Source: Bacillaceae bacterium SAS-127
GTDB taxonomy: Bacteria; Bacillota; Bacilli; Bacillales; Domibacillaceae
Direction: 5' to 3'
Assembly: GCA_002261155.1 (NCBI GenBank)
Contig: NKXN01000043.1
Location: 1 to 64,000 of the forward strand
DNA: 64,000 nucleotides
The translations under genes were made by a program, and so were the position numbers. Of the stretch, positions 56,618-64,000 are shown in pieces. The notes beneath the pieces were generated by a model. The model searched no databases and was not told the DNA's origin. It saw only the letters and a program-made list of their open reading frames with translations. Every line of letters starts with the position of its first letter. Positions within the stretch are counted from its first letter, which is position 1.

Positions 56618-57103
56618 ATGAAGAATAAATGGATATGGCTAACAGTTATAGCAGTTTCGCTCCTGCTCATTTGTACGGCATGTTTAAATGTGTATAATCA
56701 TGCGCAAAAACCGCATAAAAAGGCGAAAGAGTATGCGATCTCGGTTGCCAAACAAGAAAGTGCCATGACCTCTGTTACAGATTTTAATATATATAATAGC
56801 GAAGAGACTTATTATGCGGTTATAGGCCAGACAGATAAGAAAAAGAAGCTGGCTGTCTTTGTCCCAAAAGAAAAAAAGAAACAGCCAATTACAAAGGATA
56901 TTACGAAGGGGATTTCAAAGGAAGAGGCCGTTAAAAAGCTTCAAAACGATGAATCTATCGAGAAGTTATTGGCCGCCCGTCTTGGAATTGAAAAGTCCGA
57001 TCCAGTATGGGAACTCGTCTTTTTAGATAAAAATGATCAGGTCAATTACTATTATCTTCAAGTGAACAGCGGAGAATGGTCGAAGAAAATTAAGAACATT
57101 TAA
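56618..57103 (+). CDS. ypmB: YpmB, DUF5590/PepSY-like membrane-anchored protein
   Basis: A 161-residue protein with an N-terminal membrane anchor (about 4-24) and an extracytoplasmic domain: KKAKEYAISVAKQESAM followed by a PepSY-like ISKEEAVKKLQNDE segment and a C-terminal YYYLQVNSGEW strand. It matches B. subtilis YpmB (161 residues) upstream of aspB. It lies 17 bases before aspB. The role is unknown. Confidence 0.88.
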   Translation: MKNKWIWLTVIAVSLLLICTACLNVYNHAQKPHKKAKEYAISVAKQESAMTSVTDFNIYNSEETYYAVIGQTDKKKKLAVFVPKEKKKQPITKDITKGISKEEAVKKLQNDESIEKLLAARLGIEKSDPVWELVFLDKNDQVNYYYLQVNSGEWSKKIKNI

Positions 57104-57120
57104 GAGTGGAGGAATTATAG

Positions 57121-58308
57121 ATGGATATCCAATTAGCGCAAAGAGTGAAGGCATTAACTCCTTCAACAACGTTAGCAATTACAGCGAAAGCGAAAGAAAT
57201 GAAAGCACAAGGCATTGATGTCATTGGTCTTGGTGCTGGAGAGCCTGACTTTAATACGCCAGAGCATATTATTGAGGCGGCTTACGAGTCGATGAAAAAA
57301 GGGCAGACGAAATATACGCCAGCTGGTGGACTACCTGAATTAAAAGATGCGATTATTGCTAAGTTTGAAAAGGATCAAGGCATTACATATAAACGAAGTG
57401 AAGTTATCGTTACAATCGGAGCAAAGCATGCTCTATATACATTATTCCAAGTGATTTTAGACAAAGATGATGAAGTGATCATCCCAACTCCTTACTGGGT
57501 CAGCTATCCAGAGCAAGTGAAGCTAGCGGATGGAAAGCCGGTTTATATCGAAGGTAAGGAAGAGAATGAATTCAAAATTTCTGCAGAGCAGCTTGAAGCA
57601 GCGATTACAGAGAAAACAAAAGCGGTGATCATTAACTCACCAAGTAATCCAACAGGTATGCTTTATACAGCAGAAGAGTTACAAGCATTAGGAGAAGTCG
57701 CTCTTCGTAAAAACATCTGGATCATTTCTGATGAAATTTATGAAAAGCTTGTATACGGTGACCATCAACACGTATCGATTGCTGAGCTTTCCCCTGAGTT
57801 GAAAGAGCAAACAATTATCATTAACGGTGTATCTAAATCTCATTCTATGACAGGATGGCGTATAGGTTATGCGGCAGGAAATGAGCAAGTGATTAAAGCA
57901 ATGACGGACTTAGCGAGTCATTCTACTTCTAACCCAACAGCTCCTTCTCAATACGGCTCGATTGCGGCGTATGAAGGAACACAACAGCCGGTAGAAGTAA
58001 TGAAAGAAGCGTTTGAAAAGCGTTTAAATGTGATTCACGCGAAATTAAATGAAATTCCAGGTTTCTCTTGCTTGAAACCACAAGGTGCGTTCTACTTATT
58101 CCCGAACGTGAAAGAAGCAGCGAAATTAACAGGTTTTGCAGATGTTGATGCATTTGTAAAAGCTTTACTTGAAGAAGCGAAAGTAGCAGTAATTCCAGGA
58201 AGTGGCTTTGGTTCTCCTGATAACATTCGTCTTTCTTATGCAACTTCTTTAGAAGCACTTGAAGCAGCGGTTGAGCGCATGGCTACTTATGTAAAGGAAC
58301 ATATGTAA
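57121..58308 (+). CDS. aspB: Aspartate aminotransferase
   Basis: A class I PLP enzyme interconverting aspartate and oxaloacetate. The 395-residue protein has GLGAGEPDFNTPEHI, KYTPAGGLPELKDAI, SPSNPTGM, DEIYEKLVYG and the PLP lysine in INGVSKSHSMTGWRIGY. Its product aspartate feeds AsnS, PanD and DapB routes in this window. Operon ypmA-ypmB-aspB, ending in a terminator before asnS. Confidence 0.96.
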   Translation: MDIQLAQRVKALTPSTTLAITAKAKEMKAQGIDVIGLGAGEPDFNTPEHIIEAAYESMKKGQTKYTPAGGLPELKDAIIAKFEKDQGITYKRSEVIVTIGAKHALYTLFQVILDKDDEVIIPTPYWVSYPEQVKLADGKPVYIEGKEENEFKISAEQLEAAITEKTKAVIINSPSNPTGMLYTAEELQALGEVALRKNIWIISDEIYEKLVYGDHQHVSIAELSPELKEQTIIINGVSKSHSMTGWRIGYAAGNEQVIKAMTDLASHSTSNPTAPSQYGSIAAYEGTQQPVEVMKEAFEKRLNVIHAKLNEIPGFSCLKPQGAFYLFPNVKEAAKLTGFADVDAFVKALLEEAKVAVIPGSGFGSPDNIRLSYATSLEALEAAVERMATYVKEHM

Positions 58309-58325
58309 ACGAAATATACGCTGTT

Positions 58326-58359
58326 AACACCTTGACGCTTGTCAAGGTGTTTTCCTTTC
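58326..58359 (+). terminator. Terminator after aspB
   Basis: AACACCTTGAC and GTCAAGGTGTT form a perfect 11-pair stem with a 4-base loop and a T-rich tail. Confidence 0.92.
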
Positions 58360-58389
58360 TTGCACTTATTTACAAAAGACAGGTATAAT
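58360..58389 (+). promoter_or_regulatory. Sigma-A promoter of asnS
   Basis: TTGCAC (58360-58365) and TATAAT (58384-58389) are 18 bases apart, 45 bases before the asnS start. The leader is too short for a T-box. Confidence 0.7.
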
Positions 58390-58433
58390 ATTAGACGACT
58401 AGTAGAGGAAAGTTTTTGGAGGGAAGATCTCAT

Positions 58434-59726
58434 ATGAAAATAACAATTGCAGAAGTGGGCAAATTTGTTGGTCAAGAAGTTACGATTGGTACTTGGCTAG
58501 CGAATAAACGTTCAAGTGGAAAAATTGCTTTTTTACAGCTTCGTGATGGAACGGGCTTTATTCAAGGGGTAGTGGTGAAAAGTGAAGTAGGGGAAGAGCT
58601 ATTTCAACAAGCGAAATCATTAACGCAAGAATCTTCGCTATATGTAACGGGTATTGTGCAAGAGGATAGCCGTTCACCTTTTGGATATGAGTTAACAGTA
58701 ACTGGACTTCAAGTGATTTCAGAAGCAGTCGACTATCCAATTACGCCGAAAGAGCATGGTACAGAGTTTCTAATGGACCATCGTCATTTATGGTTACGTT
58801 CTCGCCGTCAACATGCAGTCATGAAAATTCGTAATGAAATTATTCGCGCGACGTATGAATTTTTTAATGAGAATGGATTTACGAAAGTGGACCCTCCGAT
58901 TTTAACGGGAAGTGCGCCAGAAGGAACGTCAGAGCTGTTCCATACGCGCTATTTTGATGAGGATGCTTACTTATCTCAAAGTGGTCAATTGTATATGGAA
59001 GCAGCAGCAATGGCTCTTGGAAAGGTATTTTCTTTCGGCCCTACATTTCGTGCAGAGAAGTCGAAAACGCGTCGTCATTTAATTGAGTTTTGGATGATTG
59101 AACCAGAGATGGCGTTTTGTGAATTTGAAGAGAACTTACAAGTGCAAGAGCAATATGTTTCTCACGTTGTGCAATCTGTCTTGAAAAATTGCCGACTAGA
59201 ATTAGATCGTCTCGGACGCGATACATCGAAGCTTGAAAAGATCCAAGCACCATTCCCACGTATTACGTACGATGAAGCGATTCAATTCCTTCATGAAAAA
59301 GGTTTTACTGACATTCAGTGGGGAGATGACTTTGGTGCTCCTCATGAAACAGCGATTGCCGAAAGCTATGATAAACCAGTTTTCATTACGCACTATCCAA
59401 CGACATTAAAACCATTTTATATGCAGCCAGCGAAGGATCGCGAAGAAGTGGTGTTATGCGCTGACTTAATTGCGCCAGAAGGCTATGGTGAAATCATCGG
59501 TGGTTCTGAGCGTATTCATGATCTTAACCTGTTAAGTGAAAGAATTAAAGAACATCAATTAGATCCGGAAGCATATAAATGGTACGCTGAACTTCGCCAA
59601 TACGGTTCCGTTCCTCACTCAGGATTTGGACTTGGTCTAGAGCGTACCGTAGCGTGGATTAGCGGAGTCGAACACGTCCGTGAAACAATCCCATTCCCAC
59701 GTCTACTAAACAGACTATACCCGTAA
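58434..59726 (+). CDS. asnS: Asparaginyl-tRNA synthetase
   Basis: A class II enzyme of 430 residues, the B. subtilis length. It has an N-terminal OB-fold anticodon-binding domain (to about 105), then the catalytic core with [12 protein letters not shown], the motif 2 region [25 protein letters not shown], and motif 3 [21 protein letters not shown] precedes ATG 58434. Confidence 0.97.
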   Translation: MKITIAEVGKFVGQEVTIGTWLANKRSSGKIAFLQLRDGTGFIQGVVVKSEVGEELFQQAKSLTQESSLYVTGIVQEDSRSPFGYELTVTGLQVISEAVDYPITPKEHGTEFLMDHRHLWLRSRRQHAVMKIRNEIIRATYEFFNENGFTKVDPPILTGSAPEGTSELFHTRYFDEDAYLSQSGQLYMEAAAMALGKVFSFGPTFRAEKSKTRRHLIEFWMIEPEMAFCEFEENLQVQEQYVSHVVQSVLKNCRLELDRLGRDTSKLEKIQAPFPRITYDEAIQFLHEKGFTDIQWGDDFGAPHETAIAESYDKPVFITHYPTTLKPFYMQPAKDREEVVLCADLIAPEGYGEIIGGSERIHDLNLLSERIKEHQLDPEAYKWYAELRQYGSVPHSGFGLGLERTVAWISGVEHVRETIPFPRLLNRLYP

Positions 59727-59731
59727 ATGAA

Positions 59732-59922
59732 GAAAAGCGGAAGGCGCTTGATCATCGGTGACAAGCAAAAGACGAGCTGGCTGAAAGGTTGTTTTTTAAC
59801 CTTTTGGACAGATTGGCTTTTGACCTCGAGCCGATAGTGCCTGGAGCTGGACAATAAAGAAAAGCGGAAGGCGCTGATCAGCGACGTATGGACTGGAGCG
59901 ATCCGCACGAGATAAAAGAAAC
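59732..59922 (-). repeat. Dispersed intergenic repeat, locus 2 (modules A and B, inverted)
   Basis: Module A (59732-59853) is the reverse complement of 23581-23702 with about nine differences over 122 bases. Module B (59859-59922) matches the reverse complement of about 23791-23852. Here the two modules are adjacent, whereas in locus 1 about 90 bases separate them. The array lies between the asnS stop and its terminator, so it is transcribed as part of the asnS 3' UTR. Confidence 0.85.
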
Positions 59923-59955
59923 AAATACCGCGCTTAATGAGCGCGGTATTTCTTC
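59923..59955 (+). terminator. Terminator after asnS and the repeat array
   Basis: AAATACCGCGC and GCGCGGTATTT form a perfect 11-pair stem around a 7-base loop. Confidence 0.85.
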
Positions 59956-59993
59956 GTTCTGAAATGTCAATTCTCATTTTTATGTGAGGGTCG

Positions 59994-60002
59994 TGATATA
60001 CT
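59994..60002 (+). promoter_or_regulatory. Candidate extended -10 promoter of dnaD-nth-ypoC
   Basis: TGATATACT lies 20 bases before the dnaD start. It is close to the ribosome site, and no good -35 is seen. Confidence 0.45.
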
Positions 60003-60020
60003 AACTACGAGGTGTACACA

Positions 60021-60710
60021 ATGGAACAAAAAGAATTAGTTATGCAATGGATGGACGAGGGAATGATTAGCGTTCCTCAAGTGCTATTCATGCACTATCG
60101 TCAATTACATGTATCTGAAGTCGAATTGGTATTGTTATTACAAATTTTTTCCTTCAAACAAAAAGGTCACCACTTTCCTACATTTGAGGAGTTAGCCAGT
60201 CAGATGACGATTTCTGCAAGTGACTGTGCCGTCCTTGTTAAAAAATTAATGCAAAAGCAATTAATTACGATTGAGCAGGGAGATTCCACAGGGTATGAAA
60301 GCTACTCTTTAAAGCCACTATGGAAAAAATTAGCCGAATATATGTTGCAACAGTCCAGACAATCAGCTTTGCAGCAAGCAATGAGCGAGGAGCAAGATTT
60401 ATATTCAGTGTTTGAGCAGGAATTTGGTCGACCGCTTTCTCCACTTGAGTGTGAAACGTTGGCGATTTGGATTGATCAGGATCACCATGACCCGGTTATT
60501 ATTAAAGCAGCACTGAGAGAAGCGGTTATTTCTGGAAAGATGAACTTCCGCTATATTGATCGAATTCTTTTTGAATGGAAAAAGCAAGGAATTGAGACAC
60601 TTGAACAAGCGAGAGATTATGGTCAACGATTTCGTAAGCAACAATCTTCTCCTGAGCAAGTACAACGCTCAAAAAAAGCCGTTCATTTTTATAACTGGCT
60701 GGAGCAATAG
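60021..60710 (+). CDS. dnaD: DNA replication initiation/restart protein DnaD
   Basis: Works with DnaA/PriA, DnaB and DnaI to load the replicative helicase. The 229-residue protein has an N-terminal winged helix (to about 110; FEELASQMTISASDCAVLVKKL) and the C-terminal DDBH2 domain with the conserved Y-x-I-D-R-I-L-x-x-W (RYIDRILFEWKKQGI). GAGGTG lies 6 bases before ATG 60021. First gene of dnaD-nth-ypoC. Confidence 0.95.
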   Translation: MEQKELVMQWMDEGMISVPQVLFMHYRQLHVSEVELVLLLQIFSFKQKGHHFPTFEELASQMTISASDCAVLVKKLMQKQLITIEQGDSTGYESYSLKPLWKKLAEYMLQQSRQSALQQAMSEEQDLYSVFEQEFGRPLSPLECETLAIWIDQDHHDPVIIKAALREAVISGKMNFRYIDRILFEWKKQGIETLEQARDYGQRFRKQQSSPEQVQRSKKAVHFYNWLEQ

Positions 60711-60727
60711 AAAGGAGGAGAAGTTCT

Positions 60728-61381
60728 TTGTTAAATAAACAACAAATTCGCTATTGTCTAGACGAAATGGCCAAGATGTTTCCTGATGCACATTGTGAAC
60801 TGCGACACGACAATCCTTTTGAACTCGTCATCGCCGTTGCGTTATCTGCTCAATGTACAGACGCGTTAGTAAACAAAGTGACGAAGAATTTATTTCAAAA
60901 ATATAAAACGCCAGAAGATTATTTAGCGGTTCCACTAGAAGAGCTACAACAAGATATTCGCTCGATCGGGCTATATCGTAACAAGGCGAAAAATATTCAA
61001 AAACTAAGTAAGATGCTGCTTGAAGATATGGATGGAGAAGTTCCGCAAACACAAAATGAGCTAGTGAAGCTACCAGGTGTCGGGAGAAAAACAGCTAATG
61101 TCGTTGCGTCTGTTGCTTTCGATGTACCAGCGATTGCAGTAGATACCCATGTCGAGCGAGTGAGTAAACGGTTAGGAATTTGTCGTTGGAAGGATTCTGT
61201 TACAGAAGTAGAAGAAACATTGATGAAGAAAATCCCGAAAGAAGAATGGTCGGTCACTCATCATCGTCTCATTTTCTTTGGGCGTTATCATTGTAAGGCG
61301 CAATCCCCTAAATGTGAAGAATGTCCGTTATTAGACTTATGTCGTGAAGGTAAGAAGCGGATGAAGAGGAAGGCTAGCTAA
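60728..61381 (+). CDS. nth: Endonuclease III
   Basis: A DNA glycosylase and AP lyase for oxidised pyrimidines. The 217-residue protein has the helix-hairpin-helix LPGVGRKTANVV with the catalytic Lys, the catalytic Asp in VDTHVERVSKRL, and the 4Fe-4S ligands C-x6-C-x2-C-x5-C (CKAQSPKCEECPLLDLC). TTG start behind AAAGGAGGAG. It lies 17 bases after dnaD. Confidence 0.97.
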   Translation: MLNKQQIRYCLDEMAKMFPDAHCELRHDNPFELVIAVALSAQCTDALVNKVTKNLFQKYKTPEDYLAVPLEELQQDIRSIGLYRNKAKNIQKLSKMLLEDMDGEVPQTQNELVKLPGVGRKTANVVASVAFDVPAIAVDTHVERVSKRLGICRWKDSVTEVEETLMKKIPKEEWSVTHHRLIFFGRYHCKAQSPKCEECPLLDLCREGKKRMKRKAS

Positions 61382-61869
61382 TGATAGAAGTCGTCTTACC
61401 AAATAGCTTAAAGCATCCTTTGTTTTTTCAAGAGGAAGTGATTACGCTTGTCTCATCACTTAGCTTGGTGACCCCTCCTCATTTTATTTATGAACTTCAA
61501 GGAGAGGAAACTCCTTGGAGAAATCCTTCTTATGGTTTACAAATGGTTCAGGAGGCTTATCAATCGATGCAACCATTGATTGAAAGGAGCTTTAAGGAAA
61601 AAGAGGCGGAGATTGATTCACTAATGAAGACAGTGCTAGCCTTATTTTTCATGAGTTTATTTTGGAGCAACTATGATCCGGTTGTATTGAATGGTTGGAA
61701 AGAAAAGGTTGCTGCTTTTCATATCAAGCCACTGAATGTAGAGGAGAGGTTGTCATTTGTTCTTGCACGTCCGTTTTCCTACCAAGCCTATCGTCAAATA
61801 GATACATTGATGACCGAGCAACAGAAGCAATTTGCTAAACATAGCTTACTAAATAATGATCAAAAATAA
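61381..61869 (+). CDS. ypoC: YpoC family protein
   Basis: A 162-residue protein whose ATG overlaps the nth stop by one base. It corresponds to B. subtilis YpoC by position (dnaD-nth-ypoC, convergent with ponA). Visible features: an amphipathic C-terminal helical half (MSLFWSNYDPVVLNGWKEKV; RPFSYQAYRQIDTLM). No membrane segment or catalytic motif is evident. The function is unknown. Confidence 0.85.
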   Translation: MIEVVLPNSLKHPLFFQEEVITLVSSLSLVTPPHFIYELQGEETPWRNPSYGLQMVQEAYQSMQPLIERSFKEKEAEIDSLMKTVLALFFMSLFWSNYDPVVLNGWKEKVAAFHIKPLNVEERLSFVLARPFSYQAYRQIDTLMTEQQKQFAKHSLLNNDQK

Positions 61870-61896
61870 AAGGGATGGCCAGTGGGCCATCCCTTT
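61862..61896 (-). terminator. Terminator of ponA
   Basis: AAAGGGATGGCC and GGCCATCCCTTT form a 12-pair stem with a 4-base loop; on the minus strand it is followed by TTTTATTTTTG. It may also act weakly on ypoC transcripts. Confidence 0.88.
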
Positions 61897-61898
61897 GT

Positions 61899-64000
61899 TC
61901 ATGTTTCCGTCGGTGTTCCTTGTTGGCTATTGCCGCCGCCACCAGTTGAAGGAGTGCCGCCACCATCTGGAGGAGGCGTGCCACCGCCGTTATTGTTCCC
62001 ACCATCTGGAGGAGGAGGTGTACCACCCCCGTTGTTGTCACCACCACCATCTGGAGGAGGCGTGCCACCGCCGTTATTGTTCCCGCCATCTGGAGGAGGA
62101 GGTGTACCACCGCCGTTATTGTTCCCGCCATCTGGAGGAGGCGTACCACCACCATTGTTGTTATTGTTGCCATTTTCATTTCCGTCTGGATTCTCTCCAT
62201 CTGGGTTTTCTGGATCAACAGGTGGAGTTTCAGGCTCTTCCGTTGTTGTTTCACCTGGAACTGTAACCGAAGTGGAGGCTGTACCGGCTGCTTGTCCGTT
62301 GACAGTTGCTGTGACGGTAATAGTATATGTTTGACCTGGCTGTACATTGCTAATAACTGTTGATGTGCCGTTCACCGTTTGTGATCCTCCATTTGAAGAA
62401 ACGGTGAAGCTTGGTGTACCTTCTCCATTAAAGGACCAGGAGACAGAAATACTTTGAGAAGCTGCATCATAAGAAGCGCTTAAACCTGTAATGCCACTTT
62501 TAGCCTCTTCTTTTTTCTCTTCTTCTTCTTCTTTCTTAAAGTCATTAAACACTTTTTTCGGCTCTTTCCCTTTAACGAAGAGTTCATATACTTTTTCGCT
62601 GTCAGGTGTGCCTTTTCCAGCAATAGCTGCTGGGTTAGAGCCTTTGACGACTGGTAATTCAACGACGCTTTTCGGACGTTTGAAATTTTTCGTTTCGACG
62701 TCGGAAGAGACTTCTTCCATTAGATTTTTAAATAAGTGTTTCGAGATTTGTTGACTTTCTTTTGATAAGTATTCTTTTTTATTTGCATACCCTGTCCAGA
62801 TTGCGGCTGTGTAGTTCGTTGTATAACCGACAAACCAAGAATCGGGAGAGCCGCTATCAGGGATGCCAAATTCTCTTTTTTCTTTTTCAGTATAGTTCGT
62901 CGTTCCCGTTTTTCCGGCAACGTGAAGACCTGGGATATTGGCTCTTCTTCCTGTTCCTTCGTCCATAACATCCTTCAGCACATCTGAAATCATATAAGCG
63001 GTATAATCGCTCATCGCCGCTTTCGGCTTAATGTCATTTTTAACTTCTGTATCTCCATCAGACAAAACAATTTTCTTCACCGTGTGAGGTTTATTATATT
63101 GTCCTTCATTTCCAAATGCCGCATAAGCACCCGCTAAGTCAAGCGGAGAGATGCCACTCATTGCACCGATCGAATTCGATTCATTTTCGGATTCCTCTTT
63201 ACTTAATTGAATGCCGACATTTCCTAAAAATTCATTCGCTTTTTCATGACCGACTTCTTGATATGTTTGTAAGGCCGGAATGTTACGAGAGTAGACGAGA
63301 GCTGTTCGCATAGAAACTGGTCCCATATAAGACCCGCCAGCGTTACGAATAGGTGCTCCGTTTGAATACGAGTAAGGGCGGTCATCTAGTTGTTGATACG
63401 TTGACCATTTTAAGTATTCAATGGCAGGACCGTAATCAACTAAAGGCTTAATGACAGAACCTGGTTGACGCTGTTTTAAGTCAACTGCGTAATTGTATCC
63501 TCGTTCCACCTTTTGGTTGCGTCCGCCTCCGATCGCTCGAACTTCACCTGTTTTCGTGTCTGTAAGAGCAATCCCTGCTTGGAATTCATCACTTGGGTAA
63601 TTAATGATTTCTTCCGTGTTTAATAGCTTCTCCATGTAATCTTGCGCATTACGATCAAGCGTCGTATAAATTTTCAAGCCATCGGAATACGGATTGTATT
63701 CTCCCATTTCTTGCACTTCTTCTACGACCATATCAATGAATGCATTGTATTTTTTGTTCTCTGTTTCTTTTGGTTCTGTTAAATAAGCCGTGATCGACTC
63801 TTGTTTCGCTGCTGCCATTTCTGTACTCGTGATTTTTCCGTGTTGTTCCATTAAAGATAAAACGACATTTTTTCGCTTATCCGCACGGTCAGGATGTTTA
63901 AATGGATTGTAATTGTTTGGACTTTGTGGCATACCAGCGAGCAAGGCGGCTTCATTAAGTGTGAGCTCATCCAACTCTTTATCAAAATAATAGCCAGCTG
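61899..64000 (-). CDS. ponA: Class A penicillin-binding protein (PBP1), N-terminus off window
   Basis: A bifunctional peptidoglycan glycosyltransferase/transpeptidase; the frame is open to the right edge, so about 700 C-terminal residues are visible. The end of the glycosyltransferase domain shows LTLNEAALLAGMPQSPNNYNP. The transpeptidase motifs are SVIK (in RQPGSVIKPL), SRN (VYSRNIP) and KTGTTN. A fibronectin type III-like domain (about residues 490-580 of the visible part) precedes a Gly/Pro/Asn/Asp-rich tail built from GGGTPPP(P)DGG repeats. B. subtilis PonA also has a C-terminal extension after the catalytic domain. Convergent with nth-ypoC, as in B. subtilis. Confidence 0.96.
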   Translation of the reverse strand, partial: AGYYFDKELDELTLNEAALLAGMPQSPNNYNPFKHPDRADKRKNVVLSLMEQHGKITSTEMAAAKQESITAYLTEPKETENKKYNAFIDMVVEEVQEMGEYNPYSDGLKIYTTLDRNAQDYMEKLLNTEEIINYPSDEFQAGIALTDTKTGEVRAIGGGRNQKVERGYNYAVDLKQRQPGSVIKPLVDYGPAIEYLKWSTYQQLDDRPYSYSNGAPIRNAGGSYMGPVSMRTALVYSRNIPALQTYQEVGHEKANEFLGNVGIQLSKEESENESNSIGAMSGISPLDLAGAYAAFGNEGQYNKPHTVKKIVLSDGDTEVKNDIKPKAAMSDYTAYMISDVLKDVMDEGTGRRANIPGLHVAGKTGTTNYTEKEKREFGIPDSGSPDSWFVGYTTNYTAAIWTGYANKKEYLSKESQQISKHLFKNLMEEVSSDVETKNFKRPKSVVELPVVKGSNPAAIAGKGTPDSEKVYELFVKGKEPKKVFNDFKKEEEEEKKEEAKSGITGLSASYDAASQSISVSWSFNGEGTPSFTVSSNGGSQTVNGTSTVISNVQPGQTYTITVTATVNGQAAGTASTSVTVPGETTTEEPETPPVDPENPDGENPDGNENGNNNNNGGGTPPPDGGNNNGGGTPPPPDGGNNNGGGTPPPDGGGDNNGGGTPPPPDGGNNNGGGTPPPDGGGTPSTGGGGNSQQGTPTET
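61955..62160 (-). repeat. In-frame minisatellite in the ponA 3' end
   Basis: Five copies of a 39-45 base unit occur, each containing CCATCTGGAGGAGG (plus strand, starting near 61963, 62002, 62047, 62086 and 62128). All spacings are multiples of three, so the frame is kept. Units alternate between those encoding TPPPDGG and TPPPPDGG. Confidence 0.9.

Noticed and set aside
61835-62347. Long open frames on both strands over the ponA repeat region
   Set aside because: They are produced by the low-complexity GC-rich repeat, lack ribosome sites and domain content, and are shadows of the PBP tail.

Overview
The window is a stretch of low-to-medium GC Firmicute chromosome, almost certainly from a Bacillaceae species related to Bacillus, Anoxybacillus or Geobacillus. 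Strong Shine-Dalgarno sequences, sporulation and germination genes (cotJABC, sleB-ypeB, spoIVA), bacillithiol genes (bshA, bshB1, ypdA), menaquinone genes and a cytochrome bc menaquinol reductase all point there. The order from the ferredoxin to ponA follows the well-known Bacillus subtilis fer to ponA segment closely. I cannot name the species.

Layout. Positions 1-327 are the right end of an IS3-family insertion sequence, followed by fer on the minus strand. ypbB-recS-ypbD-ypbE run forward (0.8-4.2 kb) and meet the convergent cotJABC operon. Then come ypbG, a B12-binding MerR-type regulator that looks like a CarH/LitR photoreceptor, the MecA paralogue mecB, ypdA and a convergent asparaginase (5.4-10 kb). 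The stretch from 10 to 21 kb carries prsW, sleB-ypeB, the PilZ protein ypfA, cmk-plsC-ypfD, fni, der, gpsA and yphE-yphF. From 21 to 29 kb are spoIVA, hbs, folE-mtrB, hepS-menG-hepT, ndk and cheR. The aromatic operon aroC-aroB-aroH-hisC-tyrA-aroA follows (29-35.5 kb), without the trp genes that B. subtilis carries between aroH and hisC, then ypiA-ypiB-ypiF and qcrABC (35.5-40 kb).

From 40 to 49 kb are ypjA, ypjB, a YugP-like metalloprotease, ypjC (minus strand), mazG-dapB-mgsA-bshB1-bshA-cca-birA. A structured leader, probably tandem pan motifs, precedes panBCD (49-51.6 kb). Next come a cysteine-cluster/pentapeptide-repeat protein, dinG, a degenerate beta-lactamase-fold protein, ypmA-ypmB-aspB, asnS, dnaD-nth-ypoC, and the C-terminal part of a class A penicillin-binding protein (ponA, minus strand) that runs off the right edge.

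How the genes work together. The shikimate genes feed chorismate to tyrosine, phenylalanine and menaquinone. hepS/hepT and menG make menaquinone, which qcrABC oxidises. fni supplies the isoprenoid precursor. mgsA-bshB1-bshA plus ypdA cover methylglyoxal and bacillithiol metabolism. panBCD and aspB (aspartate for PanD) feed CoA synthesis.

Most of the window is conserved core genome. The less ordinary items are the B12/light regulator, a compact structured repeat that looks like a non-autonomous IS200/IS605-type element upstream of hepS, a modular dispersed intergenic repeat in at least three places, the missing trp block beside an intact TRAP gene, the shortened YpbE, the cysteine/pentapeptide protein, and the in-frame minisatellite at the ponA C-terminus. 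I saw no tRNA, rRNA, CRISPR array or prophage.
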